Source of the DNA: Symsagittifera roscoffensis
Taxonomy: Eukaryota; Xenacoelomorpha; Acoela; Convolutidae
Assembly: GCF_963678635.1 (NCBI RefSeq)
Contig: NC_087065.1
Coordinates: 3,410,001-3,474,000 of the forward strand
Reading direction: 5' to 3'
Length of the DNA stretch: 64,000 nucleotides
Made by a program: the position numbers and the translations under genes
In this document: positions 1 to 12,800 of the stretch, piece by piece
Layout: every line of letters begins with the position of its first letter
How positions within the stretch are numbered: the first letter of the stretch is position 1
Notes under the pieces: model-generated
What the model saw: only the letters and a program-made list of their open reading frames with translations
Database searches by the model: none
What the model was told of the DNA's origin: nothing

Positions 1-321
1 TAACTCGCAACTATGTGTTCTTTAAAAGTGCTCACTTATTTGGTTGCACTGTTGCTATAATCACAATTTAGCATTGGAAATTTTGTAGCAGCTGTTTTCC
101 GCTTAATTTTTGCTAGTTTTTGTGATTTATCAAGCGTGCGTGGCTGAGTGGTAAGTGTGTGAGACTCTTAATATCTAGTTCGAAGAAGGTCGCTGATCGA
201 ATCCGAGGCGTAGCAAAATTTTAACTAATTCGAGGCTTATTGCTATTTTTTCTGAGTGCACTTTCTAGAGCTCCCTTTTGTCGTGTTCTCGCTAGTGTTT
301 GCGAAGCTTTGCCTCTGTGTA
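1..321 (+). mobile_element. SINE-A copy, tRNA-derived, 5' truncated by window edge
   Basis: A tRNA-like core at about 137-213 has a box A-like TGGCTGAGTGGTAAG and a box B-like GATCGAATCC, resembling a Leu/Ser type II tRNA. It is followed by the family tail TTTTGCTAATTCGAGGCTTA-like and ends in the hallmark GTGTTTGCGAAGC...GCCTCTGTG. The body upstream (GCACTGTTGCTATAATCACA) matches the copies at 60.2 and 61.5 kb. Confidence 0.7.
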
Positions 322-870
322 AGGACTTTTCAGTCATGATTCGAACGACATCAATTTTGTTTCAAAAAGTTGCCCCAGTGTCGAGAAAAATTGATTTGAA
401 CTTTTTGAGTTTTTAGACTGATTTCGAGCAATTTAAAGAGAGCGAGTAACGTCGTCATATCAAAGTTGTTCATTTAGGCTAAAAAAGTTTTTGATGCTTC
501 CTTTTCTAACAAATTTTTGTGCAAAAAAAATTAAGACATTTTTTATAATCATTTTTTTTCTTTTCTTGTTACTCATTTTGAAGACAATTTTAACTGTTGC
601 CTATTATACCTAATGCACTAAGTTTTTACGTGTTTGTAAAGTTCTCTCATCACACCGCGCACAAAGAAAGACATAATTTGAACTGCTAACTTGTTTTGCA
701 TTGCATTTTTATGGGTTCTTGTATGCAAAAGGAAATCAAGGCCATTGCCCGTCGTAATTATTTAGCGAGTTGGAATTAAAAAGCTTGCCATATTCAAAAT
801 TTTTTGATACGTTGGACTACAAGTTTGCCGATAACTAAACAGAGCACGACTGATTGATGTGATGTTGTAG
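1..870 (+). other. Intron upstream of first visible NOMO exon
   Basis: The sequence ends at acceptor TTGTAG before position 871. It contains a SINE-A copy at its left end. The stretch 335-715 resembles segments at 14440-14760 and 35290-35700 (shared TTTCAGTCRTGATTCGAAC and GTGTCGAGAAAAA blocks), so it is part of another dispersed repeat. I see no coding segment. Confidence 0.6.
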
Positions 871-3800
871 CCCGTTGTGAGTAAAGAGGAGAAGTCTGCT
901 GGTCTCATGTTCAAGAAGGAGGAAGTGACAAGTGAAGTGAAAGACATCATGGTCAAGAATTCAGGCATAATGTTCGAACAGAAACTCACCTCTATCACAG
1001 GACTCGTGCAATGCATAGGTCAGAGATATGTCGATGGTATTACCAAGCAAAACATATCGATCAAGACCAGTTTTAAAGCAAATTAGATTAATGGGAAGAC
1101 AAATTTGATATTTTTGGTCGTTTTTGAGACTAATTTTTTTTAATCTTAAGATTTTTCGACGACCATTTTTGATTGAAAGTTTTACGATGAAGTTAGATAT
1201 TAAATCAAGCTGATTATAAACTCATTAGGATAATCAAAATCATACGCGGTTTCTACAGTCCAGCGTGACTGTGATAATAGCCGAGCTTGAACACATAATA
1301 ATCCAATAATAAATGATCATTTTTGGTTTTCTACCTTCAGGAAAAGAAATTTAGTCGCATAATTTTTTTTTCAGATGTATGTAAGTCAACTGAGTTGTCA
1401 ATCAAGCTATTCCCGAAGAACAATGCTAATATCAAATACGAGGTGAAGCTGACAGCCGAAGGAAACATGACCAAGTTCACATTTGCAAATGTGCTGTTCG
1501 ATGTCTACACCAGTGAGTCATTTACATGATTTTAAAAAAACTGAATTTGGAAAAAAATTGGTATGTTCTGGGGAATAATTTTTTGAGCCTGTTTGGGTGG
1601 CTTCTTTTCTGAATTCTGAAGTCTAAAGAAGGTAAATCTAAAATCGAATCTATTTCTTTGATTTTTTTGCGGTTTTAGTTAAAATTGACGACTCAGTTTT
1701 CTGCTGGAAGGCGAACGAGATGGCTGCCGATGTGTGGACTAAACCAGACACTGTCTTCTCTGGAGCGAAGTTCGAACAAACTGGCTTCGTGTTCAATGTG
1801 GACACTGCATTTGATGACGTCACTCTCAAATATGAACACTCGGCAGACCCGAAGATGAAAGCGGTGATAAATAATATGAAGAGTCAACCCAGGTTAGTGC
1901 TTAAATAGATAAGTATTTCTATTAGAGACCAGCTATTCTTAATGGACCAGCCATTCTTGATGATGCATTTCGAGGGGTGAAAGTAAGAAAAAATAATTTA
2001 GACGAAATTTCACCAAGAAGTTGTGATGTTGACGCTTTTAATTCGCCCGGTACGCTATGGACAAGAAGCGACCGTTTGCTCCCGCTGACCTTACGTTTGG
2101 CATGATTGTTTTTTTGCGTGATACAGGGTTTGCCGTTATTTAATCTTGCGAAGCTAGTGTATTTTGAGGAACTTTTTTTTCCAACCAAAGTCGCAAATAT
2201 TGGTGCCACTTTTGGGGCACCTTTACAGCTTTTTGGTGGCATGTGCTTTGACATTCGAATAGCAATAAGTTAATTCAGTTGATGCATTTTTAATTCATCA
2301 AGTGAACAGAAAATAGCTATTTGTTTCAAACAACAACAATGATGAAATTTTTTGTTTGAAATGCTTAGTTCATACATAATGTGGCTTTATGCTTTGCGAT
2401 TTGTTACATGCAAAGTTAGTGTGGATAACCCTTCAGTTTGTTATATTCCAAATTATTACTTATTAATTGAGTCTGTTTGTATTTGTTGTCATTTTTGTTG
2501 AATAGCAAAATTGGGTCTATTTGTATTTGGTGCCACTTTTGTTGAATCTCATTTTATTAGCATGTGTAGCTGCTTTATTCATGACTGGTGTTTGTCGGTT
2601 GTTAATTTTGCGTGGCTGAGTGGATAGTGCGTGAGACTCAAAATCTCTTAGTTGCAGTAGGTCGTAGATTCAAATCCTACACGTAGCCGAGTTTTTGCTA
2701 ATTCGAGGCTTATTTCTACTTTTCTTATTTCTTTTGATAGAGCTGCTTTTTGGTCGTATTCTCGCAAGTGTTTGCGAAGCAAAGCTTCGCCTGTTTGTCT
2801 AAAATGTTACGATTAGCTTTAATCTCAACTAAAATACATTTAAATAATTCGTCTATTTTGATAGCTTATTAAGAGTCGATGAACGTAGTTCAGTCTCTTA
2901 GACAGGTCGTGATGATTTGTTGTGGATCAGTTGAGCACTCTTTGTCCATTCTCGCGTGGGGGATAGCGTAATAGGCACTGGAGATATCTTTATAACCACT
3001 TGAAAATAATTTTAAATGATATGAAATCATGAGCCAAATTCTCCAACGAAAGTGCAACCCCAAATTTTACTAACACTCAAAAATTACTTTCAGAATGAAT
3101 AAATCACTACAACTAGTGTACATAAAGACGACTTTTTTGTCGCGGTTGGAAAACATGCCATTGCGCACATCATTATAGTGCTGCGGAGAACATTTTTGGT
3201 TGTCAGCTGCAAGGCTAGAGCACCAACCTTAATAACTTGCTTTTCTCGAGGCAATGATCGCCCCAAATGAAATTTCGAAAATTCAACGTTGCGTTTGATA
3301 ATGTCTTTTGTAGCATTTCATCGTTTTTCACGGGTAGATAGCTCAAGTCATTATTACTGGCGCGAGATCGCTCAATTGATCCTTTTTCTACAGGAGGAGG
3401 AGAAGTATAAAATTTGTTCACGCTCAAATTTGTTTTTTCGCGGTTTGACTTTCGTTTCTTTTGTTAAAAGAAAATTAAACGATCGAAACTTTTCACGCTC
3501 AAAATCGTTTTCTTGTTTTGAAAGTGGATTTTAATGTTTGCACCATCGAAGGGTAGTGTAATACTACGATGCAACTTGTATTCCAACCCAAGTTGCATTT
3601 ATTGGTGCTACTTTGGTTATATTTTCACAAAAGTAGTTGAAAAACTAATGCAAAGACCCTGTATGACCAATGCAATTACCCTTGTGATAGAAAGACCAGG
3701 TTTGCCGCAAATTCTGCTAGTCTCTTTTTACCTTGCCCGATTACCTTCAAAAATTTCAATGGGGGGATTTTTGACACCTTTTTGGTTTTTTCTTTCAAAA

Positions 3801-6800
3801 ATTACCCTGTAAAATCCATTGAGAGTCCAGTCAAAAGAACATGTCATAGGGATCTCCACTCAATAAGCTGCTTTGCCTTTTTTTTGTATACAAAGCGTTA
3901 TGGCCTCAGAAAATGTCCAAAATGTAAAGTTTTGACCGTTTCTCGAAAAATATTTTATCAAATTTTAGAGACCAAGAGTGCAATCATAAGAACCGATGTT
4001 TAGAATCCTCCCTGCTGAAATGTCTACACCTCAATTTATGTAGGAAAATGTTATAGTCACATAAGTTGTCCTTATTTGAAGATTTGACAGTTTTTGGAAA
4101 TTTGATTTTCTCCAAAAATTACCCCGCCCTATTTGGCATTAAGGTTGATTTTCTCCAAAAATTACCCCGCACTGTTTGGCATTAAGGGATCTATCGAAAG
4201 AAAAGGTAGCAGCAGTTTTGTCTGCTTGAGCAGCTACGCACTAATTTTTGCAGAAAGAAAAATTAGTTTTAATTTTTGACCGTTTTTCGGAAACTTTTGA
4301 TACTCTCAAACTATCTGCCAAATCTGAGAGCTTCATTCGAAAGGTTCAATCGAATGAATGGGCGCTGGGAATATTATCGGCATAGCAGCTCTGCCCTTAT
4401 ATGTGTCGAAAAGGTAATGTGAGACATGAAAGTCCATTTTTATCAAATTTTAATTTGTTTTTGGAAACTTTATGGTTTACTCGAACTATAGTGCCAAATC
4501 TGAGATTAAGTAAAAATTTCTCAAAAACGACCGTGCTAATTTTGAAGTTAGGGAATCAGACGAATTGCGATGTTCTAATGATTTCCCCTGTCAAAGTGAT
4601 TATTTTAAAATTTGGACAATTAAACAACTATGGACTTGATACATTTCAAATTTATGACATTTGACTCATTTTGAAAAATTACGCATGTACATTATAATTT
4701 ATGTACATTATCAAATTTTTGCATGTACATTATTTCTACATAACAATTTTTGCATGTACATTTGGTGGTTGCTTAATAGACTTGTCAATTTAATCGTTAC
4801 TGTTGCTGCTTTATTGGTAACCAGTGTTATTAAACTTTCGAGCAATCATGGCGCAGATGCGAGAAGAAGAAACTTCTAATCTCCAGGTCGATGTCTGATT
4901 CCGGCAAATAGTATTTTTTTTCTATGCTTATGTTTACCTATTCTTTTTCTTTATTTCACTATGTTTATGCATTAGAGAGATTTTTAGACGTTTTCTTGCT
5001 TGCGGTTTTGAAGTGCAGTTTCGCCTGTGTCAGATTTCCCAGCGGAATGGAAAATTTTTTTATTGATCTAGTTTTCTCGAATAGGGATAATGTTATCAAA
5101 AAACTGACAACCATAAATTGTTATTTGTTTCGAAGGTTGATTTTTTTGGTATTCGAAAGTTGAATTTTTTGCACTAATCAAGTCTTTTTTTTTCTGTTTC
5201 TTTGCGTTCCTTTACTTTTTCCAAATATCTGTGGGCTATGTTTTTCGTGAAAAATAGTTTTTGTCTAATATAACTACCCCCAGACCTCGCAACGGCCAAT
5301 CTAATTTCATGGGGTCGCCTAATTTCGGAGCTGGGGATATTAAAAAATATAAACGATGAGTTTTTATGATTCAGGACTTGTCTACCGAAGAGTGGGAGCT
5401 ACAAAATAACGACCCAGTCTTGTTTCAAATTCGGTCAAGAGGTTAATAGTTTCAATATTACCAAAAAATTGATTGATTCATTAAGTAAGACCGCTACTTC
5501 TTTACTGGCTCAATTCTTTTCAGAGCTACACGCTTGCAACTGACCGATCGAAAGCAATGAATCTCAAGCTGGAACCGGAACTGTTTCTCGTGGATGCCAC
5601 AATCGAAAGTCCAACTGACGATTTTGAGGTAAAGTCCTGAATTCTTACAATATTTTAAACATGTTTCCGAAAACAAATAACCTTAAGCTTATCAATTGTC
5701 CTGCTTAATTTCAGAGAGGGGTTTGTAAAATGATCTCATGCTTCTGGTTGCAAACCAAAGTTCTATACCAGTTGTTGGATTGATAATCTAGACTGTAATT
5801 GCTCATTTGATAAGTTCACCATATCTTGTGGAAAAGGGTTGTTTAATCCATTCACCCATGCGGGTAAAGACCAAAATACTGATTTTCTTCTGAGTCAGAA
5901 CTACTGGCTTTTTAAGGGCACAAAGAAAACAATTTTCGCCTCAAGAAAATAGATTCCAAACGAAAAGCACAAGTTATCTCTATTTTCCATTTTAGAATAG
6001 GCCCATTTATGCATACTTTTACGCAATTGTGATTACGTAAAATAGATGATGTAATTACTGGGTAATTTAGGTGTCAGTGGCCATCAATGACGTGAAGCAA
6101 GATGAAGTGATAGTGGAGGAGTTGGAACTGGGCAAAAAGTGGAAGTTGTCCGTTTATGCCAAGCAAGTGAAAACATAAGTAGCTTCCGTCTTGTTTTAAG
6201 AGTCGATGAACGTAGTTTAGACTTTCATATAGGTCGCCATGATTTTTTAAGGAAAAGTCATAAAATTTGTTCACGCTCAATTTTGATTTTTCGCGGTTTG
6301 ACTTGTGATTTCTTTTTAAGTTCAGTTCATTTCTGTTGTTAAAAGGAAGGCAAATTGCACTATCGAACAGCAAAAGTGTAAAGGTCACGAAAAAACATGA
6401 CCGACTTCTAATTTTGAAAATGGAATTTAATTATCAGATTACCCAGCGAAATAAAAGTTTTGCCATTTGATCCAGTTTTCTCAAATTGGGTTAATTTTAT
6501 CAAAAAAGGGCCAATCATAAATTGTTTTTAAATTGAAAGAGCTTTAAGGCCATCTGTTTCGAATGTTGAGTTTTTTTCAATAATGAAGCCAGTATTTTTG
6601 TTTACTTCTTGCTTACGATTATTTATGAATAATAGTAAGCAAGAAGTATTATGAATAATTGTAAGCTTTTTTGAATTAATATTAAGCATAGTTTTGAGTG
6701 AATTCAGTTTGACTTTCAGAAAAGGAGACCATTTGTCATACTCCGCAGAATCAGGCACACTTCTGTTCACTCCTAAATCATTCTTGTACACTGTGGACGG

Positions 6801-9800
6801 CCACAAGTGTCCCGGAAATATCGTCAAGTTTTCAGGTAAGTGAGTGGAAACTGCAATTTTAAATTGAAATCAGTGCCAAATACTAGAAGCTGAAGAATAT
6901 CACAGTTCACAAAAAAGACAGTTTTGTCAATTTTTTGCTATTTACCTTTCTCTTTAATTGCCAAAGCAAACAATCTCGATTATTGGTAAACCCTGATTCT
7001 TGCACGTTATACAGTTTTTGTCGAATGTAAGCGCAGTGGAGCCAGCTGTCGCTATTTGATAATGCCTTATTTTGAACTAATTTTCAACCTGAATTTGCAA
7101 GTTGTCGTTTTCTTTTAAGTGCTGTCATTTGTAGATTTGTCTCGGTACATTATTTTTTTTCGTGGGCAGCATCCTTATTGTCAACGTCCAGAAACTCTAA
7201 AACTGGCACGCTCATTTGTTTCGAATATAGCGAATGAATGTAGTGACGACACTTGTATACGCCGAGTCGACTTTTTTCAAGAAATGGTCTTTGTTCGCTT
7301 CAAATTTGGTCTTTGGCGGCTTGAGTTTTGACCCTTTTTCAAATTCAATACAAAGGCAATTTTGGCTCTCAAATTAAAAAAGCAAAAAGGCGCGAAAAAA
7401 AAGCGAACAGCTTCTAGTTTCGAAAGTGGAATATATTTTTTAAAATATCTTGATCCAGTTTTCTCAAATTGGACCAGTTTTATCAAGAAAGTTTCCGTCA
7501 TAAATTGGTTTTGAAATTAAGAGTTTAAGGCGATATATATTTTGATGATTTCAGATTTTAAACCTACCTGATGTCTCATAATTTTTTTCAGCTGGACAAA
7601 ACCGAATGTTTGATCCTTTTTTGGCCTAGCTTTTACTCCTAATGTTTACACTTGCGAAGCAAAGTGTATTAGTACAAACTTTCTTTTTTTCCAACCTAAG
7701 TGACAAATGAAAATGCTACTTTTGGTGGCACTTTTTAATCGGTAGGCTGCGGTAGCAGTATAATATCATATGTGCTTTGAAATTTGATTAGTAAAAAGTT
7801 AACACAGCTGATGCATTTGAAATTCATCTAATGAACCGAAAAAATTTACTTGTTTCAAACTGCATTACAGTGATAAAAAGCTCGATTTCAGAAATTTTAC
7901 AACTCAAATGTATCTCGCAATTTTTTGAAATGTATAATTTATACATACTTTGGCTTTATGCTTTCCAATTTATTACATGCAAAAATGTGTCTTTTGTTCT
8001 TTTTGCTATTTTTGCTGCATCGGTTTGGCAATTTTTTAGCACATTGTAGCTGCTTTTTCGGTGGCTGGTTTTTGGGTATTTTTAGCAGCCGTGGCTGATT
8101 GGCTAGTTTGTGAGACTCAATTTGCTAGATCGAGATCGTAGATTCGAATCCGACACTTAGCCGAGTTTTTGCTAATTCGATGCTTATTTCTTTTTTTATT
8201 TCTCTTGATAGATCTGCTTTTGGTCGTGTTCTCGCAGTGTTTGTGAAGCGCAGCTTCGCCTCTGTGTTCATCAATAGACTCCATCTCGAACCGGAATTAT
8301 TGTTTTTACGTTAGCGTCAGTTTAGTGTATTATTAGGATTCTTCTTTTTTTTCTTAAGACGCAAATCATAGTGCCACTTTTCGGGCACATTTACAGCTTT
8401 TTGATAGCATGTGCTTTGACATTCGAGTAGTAATAAGTTAACACAGTTGATGCATTTTTAATTCATCAAGTAAACCGAAAAAAGCTATTTGTTTCAAACA
8501 ACATAACAATTATAAAAAATCGATATCAGAAATTTCCTAGCTCAACATAATCGCAATTCTTTGAAATGCATAATTTATACATAATGTGATTTTATGTTTG
8601 CGATTTGCTACATGCAAGTTAGTGTGGATACCTTCAGTTTATTATATTCCAAATTATTACCTGCAAAATTGTGTCTCTTTGTGCATTTTATTAGCATTTG
8701 TAGCTGTTTTACTCGTGACTACATTTTGTCGGCGGTTAAGCGTGCGTGAGACTCAAAATCTAGTGATTGCAGTAGGTCGAGTTCTAGACCTAGCTGAATT
8801 TTTGCTAATTCGAGGCTTGTTTCTATTTTTTCTTTGTGCACTTTCCGGTGGAATCCCTCATACGCGAAGGACCGAATGCGCGAAAATAAAAATCAGCCAA
8901 TCAGGTTTCAGTAATGTAAAGTTTGGAAAGAAAGTTAACATTTTTAGGGAATGAGTATTGATATTGGCCGAATGTAAAAACGGCAGAAATATGCAAAATT
9001 TCCAAATTGTCATTGACGCCGACGAATTGGAACAAATTTTATATTTCAAGAGTTTCGTTATGAAAGAAGCAAAATATTGCTTCATTTAATTGAATGGCAA
9101 TTGCTTCTTTTTAAAATTTGTCTTTCGGCTGATTTTATTTTCGGTCATTGGCTCACGAGTTTTTTCGCGCATTCGGTCCTTCGCGCATGAGAATAGCCCC
9201 CCCCCCCACACTTCCCTAGAGCTGCTTTTTGCCGTGTTCTCGCTAGTGTTTGCGAAGCGTCGCTTCGCCTCTGTAAAATTGTATATAATGGCGATGATCT
9301 TGGTTGATAGGTCGCCCAGGTGATTTCTTGGAAGCTACTCTTTCCTCGAAGACTGATGACGTCACAGTAGAAGTGCTGGACTCAGATGGAATTGTGTTCA
9401 TGAGCCAAGTGAGCAGCGAAAAACACATCAGGTAAATATAAGATGCATTTATTATTCGTTCTGAATCATTTTTGTCTTATTCAAAAAAACAACTCCGGCG
9501 CAGTTGACAGTTCTTTGTGCTTAATTGTTTCGAGAGATTTTTTTATAAGGGAAACGAGAGTTGGGGGAAATGTCCTCTTCTAATGACGCGTTTGATTCAC
9601 AAGCCTAACCAAGATATGAAAGTACCCGATTGTGTTAGACCGTTACTTTCAGAAAAGAAACAATTAGATAATTTCAATGTGTTTGTAGCATTGGGCCGCT
9701 GGAAGACAAATCGCTCTACAAGTTGAGGCTGAGCAAGCAGGGCTACGTGTTCACTCTCGCCACTTCCGCCAGCAAAGACAAAGGGGGGATCGCCACTTTC

Positions 9801-12800
9801 ACTGTGAACAAACTCGCATCCATCTCCATATCAGTCTGTATAATCCTTCATGGAAGCCAGTTCTTAGCTAAGACGAATAATTATGACGAATCACTTAAAT
9901 CTCGGAAAAACAAAAATTTGTTGGCGATAGATTTTCATTTTTTGCGGTTTGAGTTTGAATTTTTTAAAGTTCACTTCAATTCATTCGTTGAAAGGAACAG
10001 GGGCGGATTTAGGGGGGGGGGGGGGGGGCGGACGCCCCCCTCCCCTCAGGGATTCGACCCCCTGCCGACCCAAAGGGTCCCCCTTTGAGACTTTTTCAGA
10101 AATCCATTTTGGCCGACCGACCCTAAAATTTTTCTAAAGGCGCCTTCAGCGCCAATATATACTAACTTTGAGGGGGAGCGCGCGCCAAAAAAAACGCGAT
10201 TTTTTTGTTAAAATTTTTCAAAAAGTGCCGAAAAACGTTTTTTTTTTACTGTTTTTACAAAAATTTGCCTGCGGCGTAGAAAATTTAGCCAAAATAGGGG
10301 CAAAACAGTGCTTTGGGAGAGCTCGAAAATCAATTTGGTCGGCCTAAAAAAAAAGGTCGTCAAAATTTTTTAAAAATCCGCCCCCCCCCCCCCTCGAGAA
10401 AATCCTAGATCCGCCCCTGGAAAGGAAAGCAACTTCCACTATCGAACAGCAAACGTGTAAAAGTCACCAATTGTATATTGGCGCCCGAGGCGCCTGCAGA
10501 AAAATTTAAGGGTTGGTCAGCCGAAAATGGATTTTGGTTGGGGAGGGGGTTGTGGTTGCCTGACGGTCGAACAAAACGCAGGGATCTTAGTGAGCTTCGA
10601 AACCCCGACCTTCCGGTTGGAAGACAGATGCATTAGCCACTTGACTATTACTTCATTAAAAGTGTGCATGTTAAATAGGTGAAAGATGAGGCGAATGTTC
10701 CTCTGGTGGGTGCTCTGATGTCTGTGAGTGATGGAGAGAGACAGTATAGATCGAACAACCTCACCAACTCGGATGGTCAGTTGCTCCTGTTGAATTTGGG
10801 ACCGGGAGAGTACTTCATCAAACCACTCAAGAAGGAGTTCACGTTCAGTCCAGCAAACAAGGTACTGCCGAGTCTAAAACCGATCTAGTTCTTTTGAACT
10901 TTGTTTTGTTTTGTTTTTGTACTCGATCGCAGTAAAATGTGAAGTTTTTTTTCGATTGTTTCCCATAAAAAGTTTAGCTTAGCTGTGAGCATCCAAATTG
11001 GGTACTTTTTAAAATTTTGAACGAAGTAGTTTGGGGTTGACGAGAGTTACTTGGAAAAGTTATTTGGAGAAAATGGATGAGTAACTTAATAGTTTAGAAA
11101 AAAAGTCGCAGCGAAGCTAATGATTGGATGGTCAGATTTTTGAATGCGCACTTCTAACTGCCTAATGTAACTTTCGGTCACGAGGGATTCTCTCGTATCG
11201 GTATCTTCGTTGGTTGTTCAGCTGTTGAAAGTGGGCGAAGGGGAGAACAGTGTGGTGGAGTTCACAGCTGTTCGGACTGCCTTCACCTGCTTCGGAGTGG
11301 TGAAGACGCCGAGTATGGACACAAAGGCAGGGGTCACAGTCCTCGCCAGTGGAGTGAAGGGAACCAAGTGTGAACACGCCAAGGAGGAGGGAGTCTCACA
11401 GGCAGATGGAACATTCACTATACTAGGACTGCAGGTAAAAGCATCCGTTCTTTCAGGTTATGTTGCACGAAACTGAAAAAAAGTAGGCCTGATGTTACGC
11501 TTATTGTCTTGTAATATCTGAGTTACGTAGAGATGCTAAAAAGAATTGATAAAAATCAGTAAAAAGAGCAAAACGCCTATCCCATAAACATTTTGCGTGC
11601 TTGCGTGCAGAAGTTTTTTTTCTGAGAAAATAACTCTGAAGTTCATTTTCGCGCGCTAACTACTAAAACTTGAAGAAACCCGCGTTATTGAATGTTCGTT
11701 TGTGGTAAGTAATCTCATCATATTGGTGGGTGAAATTTCAAAGGTGGCCAGTTTTTCAAAGGTGCCCTTTTTTTCAACTCAAATTTATGTTCAAGAGGAT
11801 ATGATAGGCTAAATCAGATTGTATCGTCTTAAAAGAACCTAACACGTTTTTGTTTTCCAGGCCAACTGTGAGTACGATATCAGTGTACGACTGGACAGAC
11901 AGCTGTTGCACTACGCTGTGCCCCTTTCCAAGACCATAGCGGTGGAAAAGAGAGACGTTACTGGGGTGAACTTCGTAGTGTTCCCGAAACCCAACAACGA
12001 ACTGGATCTGAATGGATACGTTGAGACCACAGAAGAAAAGTTCCTACAATCACTCAGTGTTAGTTTTTGGGTTTAAGTATCCATGAATGAAGTTTCTTTG
12101 AAACTTAAAAATTGAAAAATTTTCAAAAAAAAATCTGTCGTTTTTTCTATCTTTTTGAATTTATTGGTTGTTCTTCAATTTTCGTTTGGCTACGTTTTGT
12201 ACTATTAAGTAGTCCGAGTGAATCATAAAGGATAAATCCCAAAAAGGCATAAGATATAGCTTTACAGCATCTATTTTCTCACTTGATGATTACACGGACA
12301 AATATCCACCATTATGTTTTGATTTCCTAGAGGATTGATTGTCTGCTGTTCTGTCTTTACAGGTAAGTGTGTACCCTGAGGATGGGGGCAGCACAGGTAG
12401 TGTGGGTGGAGTGGGGGTCCCGATAGAGACCCACAGTCTGGACCAGGTGCCCTTCTTCTACTTCACATCCCTCTCTCAGGACGAAAAGTGGTACACTCTC
12501 AGGCTGGAATCCACACTCTCCAAGTGAGTCAAGTCATTTTGAGCAAAAAAATGTTAATTCAATTGAGATTGAAAGTTGTAAAATAAAACAACAAAAATCA
12601 CTTAAATTATAGCATAAAGCCGAAGCAAATGATGAAAAACGGTAGAGAACCATTGGTATACATTGCAATCAGGTACTAGACTGTTTTTCCCGTAAATAAC
12701 TTCGTTGAGAATGGTCAAAATTAAAAATGGTAAATTTACGTTCAGCTCATACTGAATTCAAACTTCTTTGTATCTCCGGAACACTTGGTCTGGAGCTATC

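Noticed and set aside
130-8165. tRNA genes at the box A/box B pairs
   Set aside because: Acceptor and anticodon stems do not close and the units belong to multi-copy families with shared tails, so they are SINE heads.
9723-10137. ORFs with Gly/Pro-rich ends near 10 kb
   Set aside because: They run from a NOMO exon into the hAT MITE; the poly-Gly and Pro come from the G and C runs inside the TIRs.
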